Source: Muribaculaceae bacterium
GTDB taxonomy: Bacteria; Bacteroidota; Bacteroidia; Bacteroidales; Muribaculaceae
Reading direction: 5' to 3'
Assembly (NCBI GenBank): GCA_029060585.1
Contig: JAIDTS010000151.1
Coordinates: 1 to 22,820 of the forward strand
DNA length: 22,820 bases
The notes under the pieces were generated by a model. That model saw only the letters and a program-made list of their open reading frames with translations. It made no database searches and was not told the DNA's origin. Below, one piece after another: positions 6,168 to 14,600 of the stretch; position 1 is the first letter of the stretch; the number at the start of each line of letters is the position of its first letter. A program made the position numbers and the translations under genes.

Positions 6168-9100
6168 ATGGAAGAAATGGAAGAAACTAACAAAGGCACA
6201 GTGACACCCGACACACAAGAGATCGACCTCAACACGGGCACAACCGATGAGATTGAACTCGATGCTAACCTATCTGAAGGGACGGGAGAGGATCCGTATG
6301 ATCTGAACTACATAGGAGTCAAAGGGAAAACTCTTACTAAATTCGATATCTGGGAGAGAAAACTGCTTGATTTCTCCCTGCGTAACACACTGCTCAACCT
6401 ATCGCTGAGAAGAAGAGCCGTGCAGTTCATATCCTTTGACGTCAACCGAGTGGAGGATCATCTGCAGGAAGGCATGGAATACCGCATCGGTCCAAAGCCA
6501 GAAAAGGAGATAGAAGCCGATGAGGGCTCCGGGCTAAGGCGTTCGAAGACTCATGAGCATCTGCGAGAAATCATAAGCAACGACGTAGAACACAACCTGC
6601 TGCACACCTTTCTCCCTGAGGGTGAGACTAAAACCGTATTGAAGAGTATCTACCGCGCTGCGAGAAACGCTATAGAGGAAAGCGGCGCCAACTCCCTCTT
6701 CCTTGCCATAGGAGCCCTCAGATGGTATGAGACCGAACGGAGCACGACTCCCCGTCAGGCTCCGCTTCTTCTGCTCCCGGTAGAAATGGTCTATAAGAAA
6801 GGCAACTACTACATACGCACCCGCGAGGAAGAGATAACGCTCAACATCACACTGATGGAATTCCTACGACAGAGCTTCGACATCAACATCGAGGGACTCA
6901 ATCCGCTTCCCTTAGATGAGAGCGGAGTAGACGTAGCGAAAATATTCTCCACTTTCCGCGACGCAATCAAAGAGCAGAAGCGATGGGAAGTGGAGGAAGA
7001 ATGCATGCTCGGAATCTTCTCGTTCAGTAAATTCCTGATGTGGAACGATGTGCACAGCCACCGCGATCAGCTTTCCGAAAACAACATAATCAGCAGTCTT
7101 ATCGCCAACCGCCTGACGTGGAAGCCCGACTTCACCGCCAGCGACCTGCGTGAGATCGACAGAACTGTCGCTCCCGCCGAGACAGCCATTCCCGTGGCAG
7201 TGGACTCATCGCAGATGGCAGCGGTGATAGAAGGGGGGGCGGGGAACTCCTTCATACTTTACGGACCTCCGGGAACAGGAAAATCGCAGACCATCACCAA
7301 TCTGATAGCCAACGCGCTTTACCACGGAAAAAGGGTGCTCTTCGTAGCCGAGAAAATGGCCGCACTGAGCGTAGTGCAAAGCCGACTTGCAAAAATCGGA
7401 CTCGACGCATTCTGCCTGGAGCTCCACTCCAACAAATCGACCAAACGCCATGTGCTCCAGCAGCTTGAAAAAGCCCTGAAAGTGGTACATATTCAATCTC
7501 CGTCTGACTTCGCAAGACAGGCTGACAAGATCTTCGAGAGGCGTAAGGAACTGCTCGCATACATAGAAGCACTGCATGCCATAGACCCGGCAGACGGCCT
7601 TTCCCCCTACGACTGCATACTGCGTTCTGAATCGATAGAAGCCGAACCTATGCAGGGCTTCAAATATGACAAAGCAATCGACTCCTTTATTGCCACCGAA
7701 GGGCATAAAGGCATCGATGAACTACTCGGGAGCAAGCTTCCGACCGTAATAAAGCTGACAGGTCAACCTTCAAAGCATCCTCTAAACGGACTCAGCCCGG
7801 ACAGGTCGATGCTTACCGACACCACAAAAACTGCCAAGGAGATGATGGCCGATGCGGGATCGCTGGAAGAATATCTCAAGGAATCAGACGACCTGAAGAA
7901 AGCCGCCGGCATGCGCGAGAGCCTGATGCGCGACAATGCTCCGACAATTCTCGAAGAGAATCCGGATGAGCTGCAGCATGAGTGGCGCACGGCAAAGGCC
8001 AAATGGTTTATACCCCGATACTTCGCCAAGCGCAAATTCGTCAAGAAACTCAAGGCGCACCATCCAAAACTAAAATCAGCGGAAGTAGACAGACTTCTCG
8101 AAGATCTTACCGAATACAGGAAGCGGCACATACGAATCGGGGACATGAACGGAATCATCATGCGCCGACTCGACAAAAAGCTGAATACCGACCAAGTGCC
8201 AGACAGCGAGCAACTTAAAGAAATGACCGGTATGCTCCAAAGATGGGCCGACAACATCAACGAGCTCCGCGACTGGATCCACTGGAAGGAATTCTGCGGA
8301 GAACTCAGGAAAAACGGCATGGGCTGCGTAGAGACAGCACTGGAATCCATCGAAATGGATCCCATCAATGTCAACAACGCATTCCAGAAGGCATTGTATC
8401 TCCATAAAGCCAACGAAAAGACAGCCCGCTCAGAGTCTCTATCCACTTTCGAAGGCACTCTTTTCGACGAGAAGACAGCAGCCTACAGACGCCTTGCCGA
8501 TGAATTCCAACAGCTGACCCGCAAGGAGCTATACGCAAGACTCGCAAGCAGGGTACCGAGAGTGACAGACAATATCAACAGCGGCAGCGAGATCGGGCTT
8601 CTTAACCGCAACATAAGCAACGGAGGGCGCGGGATGTCGCTCCGCGACCTCTTCGACCAGCTGCCTACCCTTATGCCCAGGCTTTGCCCGGTAATGCTGA
8701 TGAGCCCTATGAGCGTAGCGCAATACATTGACCTTGGCGCCGACAAGTTCGATCTGGTGGTCTTCGACGAAGCCTCGCAGATGCCGACGAGCGAGGCTGT
8801 AGGAGCAATAGCGAGAGGCAAATCGCTGATAGTGGTGGGCGACCCTAAACAAATGCCTCCTACAAGCTTCTTCTCGACGACCAATGTAGATGAGGACGAG
8901 GCCTACATCGACGATATGGAAAGCATACTCGAAGACTGCCGCACCCTGGAGATACCATCGCTACAGCTTTCCTGGCACTACCGCAGCCGGCATGAGAGCC
9001 TGATAGCATTCTCCAACAATGAGTATTACGAAGGATCGCTCATCACGTTCCCGTCGGTTGACGACAAGTCGACAAAGGTGCATTTCGTACCCGTCACCGG

Positions 9101-10532
9101 CCACTATGACAAGGGAGGGCGACGCAGCAATCAAGCGGAAGCGAAAGCCATAGTAGACGAGATCGAACGCCGTCTCAGGGACAAACAGCTCAGGAAAGAC
9201 AGTATCGGAGTCATCTCCTTCAGTGTGGCACAGCAGGGCCTGATAGAAGATCTTCTACAGGACCGTATAGAACGCGACAATGAACTTCAGGAGGCCGCAG
9301 CATCCCTATACGAACCGATTTTCGTCAAAAATCTCGAGAACGCACAGGGCGACGAGCGCGACGTAATACTCTTCTCGATAGGATATGGTCCGGATAAAGA
9401 GGGAAAGATATCGATGAACTTCGGTCCGCTCAACAACGCAGGAGGGGAACGGCGGCTCAACGTCGCGGTCAGCCGTGCAAGGAAAGAGATGTATGTCTAC
9501 TCCACGCTGAAGGCTGCCGACATAGACCTGAAACGCACCAAGGCTTTAGGCGTGGAAGGACTGAAGCATTTCCTGCAATATGCCGAGACCCAGACCCTTC
9601 CCTCCTCATCCACAACGCAATCAAACCACGAGTCATCTCAGATCGCCAAGCTGATCGCAGCGGAACTGGAGAAGCATGGGTATAAAGCCACGACCAACGT
9701 AGGACGCTCTCAATTCAGAGTAGATGTCGCGGTAGAACGCAAAGACCAACCGGGAGTTTTCTCGCTTGGAATCCTGCTCGACGGCTATGGATACAGAGAC
9801 ACCAAGACAACGAGAGACCGCGAAGTGGTGCAACCATCAGTACTCCATGGCTTAGACTGGAAGGTGATGAGGGTTTGGAGCGTAGACTGGCTGCGCAACA
9901 AGCAGCGCGTCTTCGACCGTATTCTTGAGAATCTCAGCAAAACAGATAGCGACAGCCCGGAGGAAGCAGAGGAAACCGTGGCGGTCTTCGACGTCACGAA
10001 GGAAGAGGAAATGGAAAAGGAAACGAACGCCTCACAATACTCCATGTATACACCTCATCCCCGCGAGATAGCCCACATCCCGGACTATGACCTCGTACGA
10101 AACATAATATCCAGCGAGCAGCCTATCACCTTCACACTTCTGTGCAAAAGGGTAAGCGCCCTAAAAGGAACGTCGCGTGTCACTCCGACCCTACAGAAAA
10201 CATTGAAGGAGTGCCTCAACGGCTACCACATAGATCCGAGCGGAGCAATATGGCTTACCGAAAAGGATAGCCGCGACTACGAGACTTACAGGCCGAACTC
10301 AGGACGCGATATTACAGAAACGCCCCAAGCCGAAATCATGAACGTCATAATAGAAACAGTCAAGGAGCAGCTGGCGATAGATGAAGATTCGCTCATGCTG
10401 GTGGCGGCTAAGAAAATGGGCTTTACACGTAGAGGCGCCAATGTGGACGCAGCTTTCAGAAACGCGCTCGAGTCGCTTAAGATAATAGGACGGCTGGAGA
10501 ACGTCGGAGATAAGGTAAGGGTGAAGAATTGA
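6168..10532 (+). CDS. DUF4011 / SF1 helicase / REase-like / DUF3320-type large protein
   Basis: This is a 1454-residue cytoplasmic protein. Residues about 50-290 match the DUF4011 region (KLLDFSLRNTLLNL near its start). The superfamily 1 helicase core has Walker A GPPGTGKS (366-373), Walker B VVFDEAS (about 864-870), GDPKQMPPTSFF, WHYRSRHESL and NVAVSRARKEM. A long charged, helical insert lies between Walker A and B. At about 1160-1260 is an endonuclease-like domain of the MTES_1575/Vsr type (FRVDVAV, LLDG with D1205, TTRDRE, VWSVDW). The C-terminus (about 1310-1450) resembles DUF3320. Such proteins occur in phage-defence neighbourhoods, and the layout recalls the HEPN-helicase-Vsr (Hhe) type; that link is inference. 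An in-frame GTG at 6144 would add eight residues but lies inside the right arm of the hairpin, so ATG 6168 is preferred (ATG 6177 also possible). Confidence 0.88.
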   Translation: MEEMEETNKGTVTPDTQEIDLNTGTTDEIELDANLSEGTGEDPYDLNYIGVKGKTLTKFDIWERKLLDFSLRNTLLNLSLRRRAVQFISFDVNRVEDHLQEGMEYRIGPKPEKEIEADEGSGLRRSKTHEHLREIISNDVEHNLLHTFLPEGETKTVLKSIYRAARNAIEESGANSLFLAIGALRWYETERSTTPRQAPLLLLPVEMVYKKGNYYIRTREEEITLNITLMEFLRQSFDINIEGLNPLPLDESGVDVAKIFSTFRDAIKEQKRWEVEEECMLGIFSFSKFLMWNDVHSHRDQLSENNIISSLIANRLTWKPDFTASDLREIDRTVAPAETAIPVAVDSSQMAAVIEGGAGNSFILYGPPGTGKSQTITNLIANALYHGKRVLFVAEKMAALSVVQSRLAKIGLDAFCLELHSNKSTKRHVLQQLEKALKVVHIQSPSDFARQADKIFERRKELLAYIEALHAIDPADGLSPYDCILRSESIEAEPMQGFKYDKAIDSFIATEGHKGIDELLGSKLPTVIKLTGQPSKHPLNGLSPDRSMLTDTTKTAKEMMADAGSLEEYLKESDDLKKAAGMRESLMRDNAPTILEENPDELQHEWRTAKAKWFIPRYFAKRKFVKKLKAHHPKLKSAEVDRLLEDLTEYRKRHIRIGDMNGIIMRRLDKKLNTDQVPDSEQLKEMTGMLQRWADNINELRDWIHWKEFCGELRKNGMGCVETALESIEMDPINVNNAFQKALYLHKANEKTARSESLSTFEGTLFDEKTAAYRRLADEFQQLTRKELYARLASRVPRVTDNINSGSEIGLLNRNISNGGRGMSLRDLFDQLPTLMPRLCPVMLMSPMSVAQYIDLGADKFDLVVFDEASQMPTSEAVGAIARGKSLIVVGDPKQMPPTSFFSTTNVDEDEAYIDDMESILEDCRTLEIPSLQLSWHYRSRHESLIAFSNNEYYEGSLITFPSVDDKSTKVHFVPVTGHYDKGGRRSNQAEAKAIVDEIERRLRDKQLRKDSIGVISFSVAQQGLIEDLLQDRIERDNELQEAAASLYEPIFVKNLENAQGDERDVILFSIGYGPDKEGKISMNFGPLNNAGGERRLNVAVSRARKEMYVYSTLKAADIDLKRTKALGVEGLKHFLQYAETQTLPSSSTTQSNHESSQIAKLIAAELEKHGYKATTNVGRSQFRVDVAVERKDQPGVFSLGILLDGYGYRDTKTTRDREVVQPSVLHGLDWKVMRVWSVDWLRNKQRVFDRILENLSKTDSDSPEEAEETVAVFDVTKEEEMEKETNASQYSMYTPHPREIAHIPDYDLVRNIISSEQPITFTLLCKRVSALKGTSRVTPTLQKTLKECLNGYHIDPSGAIWLTEKDSRDYETYRPNSGRDITETPQAEIMNVIIETVKEQLAIDEDSLMLVAAKKMGFTRRGANVDAAFRNALESLKIIGRLENVGDKVRVKN

Positions 10533-10590
10533 GAGAGTATCATCGAGCAAGAGAGATCTTAAATCATTGAGTTTAACCGGAAATAAAAAC

Positions 10591-11061
10591 ATGGATATAA
10601 GAAAAGCCAAGGATGGAGACATACGGGAGATAATGAGGCTTCTCGTTCAAGTCAACGACATACACGCAGAAGGAAGACCAGACATTTTCATCAAGGGACT
10701 GACGAAGTATGATGAAACAGGACTGACCGAGATAATAAACAATCCCAAGACTCCAGTATTCACCGCAATCAAGGAAGACGGAACGATGGCGGGATACTGC
10801 TTCTGCGTAGTAGAAGACCATTCAGGATTTGTGAACCTGAAACCAATTAAAACGTTGTATATAGATGATCTATGCGTCGACGAATCCATGCGTGGCAAGC
10901 ACGTGGGGCAGAGACTTTTCGATTACGTCAAGGAGTATGCCAAGAAAGACGGATTCTACAACGTCACACTAAACGTATGGACCTGCAACCCGGGAGCCCA
11001 AAGATTTTATGAAGCTCTTGGAATGGAGCCTATGAAAACTGTAATGGAGTGTAAGCTCTAA
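10591..11061 (+). CDS. GNAT-family N-acetyltransferase
   Basis: This 156-residue cytoplasmic protein has the GNAT fold and uses acetyl-CoA to acetylate an amine or a protein N-terminus or lysine. Residues 1-20 (MDIRKAKDGDIREIMRLL) form the first strand and helix. The acetyl-CoA pyrophosphate loop is RGKHVGQRLF (101-110) after the strand LYIDDLCVDE (89-98). The final NPGAQRFYEALGME (133-146) is the usual motif B. ATG 10591 is chosen because the fold begins there; the in-frame TTG at 10567 would add eight residues with no family support. The gene lies 58 bases after the helicase with no visible promoter, so it is probably in the same transcript. The substrate is unknown. Confidence 0.9.
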   Translation: MDIRKAKDGDIREIMRLLVQVNDIHAEGRPDIFIKGLTKYDETGLTEIINNPKTPVFTAIKEDGTMAGYCFCVVEDHSGFVNLKPIKTLYIDDLCVDESMRGKHVGQRLFDYVKEYAKKDGFYNVTLNVWTCNPGAQRFYEALGMEPMKTVMECKL

Positions 11062-11088
11062 TTGTGTTAACTATAAATATGTACTAAT

Positions 11089-11529
11089 ATGGCAAAAGAA
11101 AAATTATGGGGATATATCGACAGCAAAGGGGAAATAGTCGTAGAGCCACAATATCATAGTGCATGGAATTTCCATGAAGGTCTGGCTTCGGTAAACGTAG
11201 ATTGGAGACGAGGCTATATTGACAGAGAAGGGAAGTGTGTGATACCTCTAAAGTATCAGTATACCGGTCCTTTCCGCGATGGGAAAGCCAAAGTGATGCT
11301 GGATGACGTATGGGAATACATCGATCACGAGGGAAAAAAGGTAGGAGACGCAGAGCCGGAGAATATGGTGGATGACACAGTGGATCCCGAAGAACCAACT
11401 CCGACATTAAAAGGCAAGAAATTCGGATACACAGATGCAGAAGGTAACTTCGTCATCAAGCCACGTTTCATTCAGGCAAAGCCATTCTCCGAAGGACGAG
11501 CAGCCGTGCTCATGGCAGTAGAAGTGTAA
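11089..11529 (+). CDS. WG-repeat protein
   Basis: This 146-residue protein is made almost wholly of WG repeats, a beta-hairpin repeat of roughly 30-35 residues found in many bacterial proteins of unknown role. The repeats lie at about 7-35 (WGYIDSKGEIV...FHEGLASV), 41-69 (RGYIDREGKCV...FRDGKAKV), 74-85 (a shortened WEYIDHEGKK) and 111-139 (FGYTDAEGNFV...FSEGRAAV). An acidic, proline-rich linker (about 86-108) separates the third and fourth. There is no signal peptide, so the protein is cytoplasmic. The gene follows the GNAT gene by 27 bases and is the last plus-strand gene before a pair of terminator-like hairpins. It is shorter than most WG proteins. A scaffolding or binding role is plausible but unproved. 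Confidence 0.88.
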   Translation: MAKEKLWGYIDSKGEIVVEPQYHSAWNFHEGLASVNVDWRRGYIDREGKCVIPLKYQYTGPFRDGKAKVMLDDVWEYIDHEGKKVGDAEPENMVDDTVDPEEPTPTLKGKKFGYTDAEGNFVIKPRFIQAKPFSEGRAAVLMAVEV

Positions 11530-11533
11530 TCCC

Positions 11534-11559
11534 GTGGTGAGAGATCTATCTCTCACCAC
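11534..11559. terminator. First hairpin between convergent genes
   Basis: GTGGTGAGAG (11534-11543) pairs perfectly with CTCTCACCAC (11550-11559) around a 6-base loop, five bases after the WG gene stop. No T-run follows. It is probably part of the transcript end of the plus-strand genes. Confidence 0.55.
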
Positions 11560-11567
11560 ATATCAAC

Positions 11568-11601
11568 AGAAAGGTGCGCTCCTTGCGGGGCGCACCTTTC
11601 T
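11568..11601. terminator. Bidirectional terminator hairpin between convergent genes
   Basis: AGAAAGGTGCGC (11568-11579) pairs perfectly over 12 bases with GCGCACCTTTCT (11590-11601). The stem ends in AAA/TTT and is followed on the plus strand by GACTTTTCT. It lies between the WG gene and the stop of the giant minus-strand gene at 11624, so it can end transcription from both sides. Confidence 0.75.
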
Positions 11602-11623
11602 GACTTTTCTAATGGACTGATGA

Positions 11624-14600
11624 TTATTTCAGCATCATCTTTCGGCTAAATATGCCGGACTCAGTGCGAACGACAACTGTCACCACGCCACTGTCAAGGC
11701 CTTCCACAGTCATGCCGTGGGCATTCACTTTGGCAATTTTCTTAATCAGGACGCCGGCCACGTCGAAAATCTCCACTGACTTAATATTTGAGAGATCGCC
11801 TTTAAAGATGATATCGCCGTCAGCTGAATAGATACCAAATGAGTCGGCATTGATGGAATCGACCGAAGTCACACTCTCGATATTTATTCCGAAAGGAGCA
11901 GCGAAAGTGCTGACCATATCCTCATCGAAAGCTATGGAAGAAGAAGAGACCTTCTCTTCGCCGCGAGAGTCTAAGATGCGGAAGCTTATGACATCGCCTG
12001 CATTACCATGCACATTGATCATCACCGCGTCATTGACCACAGTTCCGATTCCCCTGCATTCGTCGCCACAGAAGGCGGCCACCAGATAATCGTCAGATTG
12101 TGCACGAATTCCATCATTATATCTGAGTTCAGCGACTACAGGCATAACCGATGCGTATCTGTGGTTGTCAACACTCCAGCAGCCATCCGCCACGGGAGCC
12201 TTGGCAACTTCTTCTTCAGATTCAACCGGAAGCACGGTATAAGAGAATTCCTTGTCAGAATTGCTTAAGAACATATAGCCGTCGCCCGGCACCATATGCG
12301 ATAAGCTGCCTTGCCAAACAAGATCACCATCAACCTGAACGAAGCCGTCGAGACCTACAAGCATATCCCCTTCCTCCAGATCAAGCGCAGAGAAGAGATC
12401 GGAGATCAGGAGACTTCCATCAGAGACGGGAGTTCCTATCCAGTTCCAACCTTTGTGAAGCTTCACAATAGCGTTCGGATCGAAGGCAATACCGGAAATA
12501 CCACCATTCCAAGATTCACCTGAAACACGAACCTTATATCCAACAACCGGAAGAAGCTCTGTGAGTGTACCTACGAAACCATGCTTCTCGTCGAATACAG
12601 TCTCCTGAGTCTGAGACAGGATACCGTCTATACCATCGGAAGCAAAATCAGTGAGCGCCACGGGAGTCTCAACATTATGAGATATCCAGTTCCAGTTCTG
12701 AGCCAGACTGTAGTCAACATCTGCCTTCTTAAGCTCAAAGTCAAGTGAAACTATATCTGAAACGTAACCTTTGTATTCAGCGACGGCCTTGATTGTCATT
12801 GACTCTCCATCCATAGCGAAAGGTTGTGAGTAAAGGCTACGTGTGCCCTGAGCTTCTCTTGGATCGGATCCATCGACTGTATAGTATATGGCAGCCTTTG
12901 GAGAAGCGGACGCCATCTCAATCTTTTCCGAACGGTATAGCTTAGTGCCTGCAACGCCTGTAGATATCGGTTCGTGGATCCAGAGAGGGTGATTACCGAC
13001 AACCAACTCCTCCTTGTCGACACCATCGTTAGCAACCACATATGCAGAGAAGGGTGTCACTACAACATTCTCTTCATCAGAAGCGGGACGCACGAACCGA
13101 CTTCCTTCCTCGTTAAGAGCGTAACAAACAACCGGACGAGTCTGGCCATCGTAGCTGCCATAGAGAGAGAAGTCCCTGCCAACGGCTACGAGATCCTCGG
13201 GAACGGGAGTGAAGGGTACATCGTAGATCACCTCGCCCTCTTCCTGAACTCGGGCCTTCGCAGTGAATGTCACTGGAACAGAGGCGAAGGGAGCTGATAC
13301 GTTAGCAAGATAGGGTCTGTTGGGTAGGAACTCAGTCTGTCGTGTCAATTCAACCGCATCCTCGCCGTCGAAAGAAAGGAGTTGGAGGCCACTGCCTTCA
13401 CGGTCGCTGAAATCAGCACCGAACTTCCAGTCATTAGGCTGGAACGGGAGCATGATGGTAGACCATCCACCGTCGACGTCACAAGCATCGCTGGCTGTCA
13501 CATCCGCGGTAAACGATATGGCGTAGTCACCGAGAAGGAAGCTTGCAGGAGCATTGAAAGGATGATTGCCGTCAAGATGAATGTTTGAAGCAGCCACACG
13601 TCGATTATCCTTATTCAGGATTATATTCAAATGTTCAGAATCTGGAATTTCATTCTCTCCAATATAGATGAGGCAGTTAGGACTGAGGCCACGGAATGAC
13701 TCCGCAGTAATCCCTGAGCCGGATCGAGCTATCTTCCTGCGAGGAGCCCCTGCAGGCACAGATTCGCTTGACGCATCACTATTGGGAATGAGGATGCTTG
13801 TCAGACTTGAACAACCATCAAACGCGCCCTCGCCTATTGAAGTGACTCCGGGGAGAGTTATGGTCTCGATATTTTCGCATCCTGCAAAGGCACCTGCTCC
13901 AATCTCAGTCACAGTCTCAGGAAGGATGACCGTATTCAAGGATTCCATTCCGGCGAATGCGCCTTCCGGAATCACTTCGTTGTCAATCTGAGACAAATCA
14001 AGGGTCTCAACCGACTCAAAGTTCTCACGAATGGTCTCGAAATCCTCTTCACTCATGTCGCCAGTAACAGTAAGTTCCGAATAGAATTCTGTATTCTCAG
14101 GATCGAGAGAGCTTAGGTCTTCAGCCGGAATCGGATCACCCTCCTCATAGTGATTGATGCCAGTAATCCTGATCCAGGAGTCTCCTTCAAGTGCCGGAAT
14201 AGTATAAATGCCGTTCTCGGAAATGAGAGTCGACACCCTTTCCTCATATTCAGGTTCCGATCCAGTCTTAGTCATAACCTTAGTCATGAGCTCAACCACA
14301 AGCTCAGTTCGTGAATCCGGCTCAGAGAGCTGGAATCTAATCCGGCTACCTTCTTTATAGAGAACAGGCTTGACTTCGGTGTTCATAACCTTATAACCCT
14401 GAGCATTCAGCACGAAATACTCGAAATAATTCATGGGCACATTTTTCCATTCAGAGCCTTCGGGTACCTCAACAACCTGTGCCAAAATGCCTTCAGCGCC
14501 TTCCTTATTCTCGAAGTTGACGGAATAATAGAACTCCACTTGAATATCATGGTTCTGTGGCATCCACGGGCCAGATGCAGCCGAATGTATCCACCTTAGA

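Noticed and set aside
7763..8458. 231-residue open frame on the minus strand inside the helicase gene
   Set aside because: It is serine-rich and antisense to the helicase, with no recognisable family and no promoter, which is typical of a shadow frame.
1203..10566. Shared 11-base string ATCTTAAATCA before the nitroreductase gene (1203-1213) and the GNAT gene (10556-10566)
   Set aside because: Matches of this length are expected many times by chance in a window of this size.
10567..10590. TTG start for the GNAT gene
   Set aside because: The GNAT fold begins at ATG 10591, and the extra eight residues have no family support.
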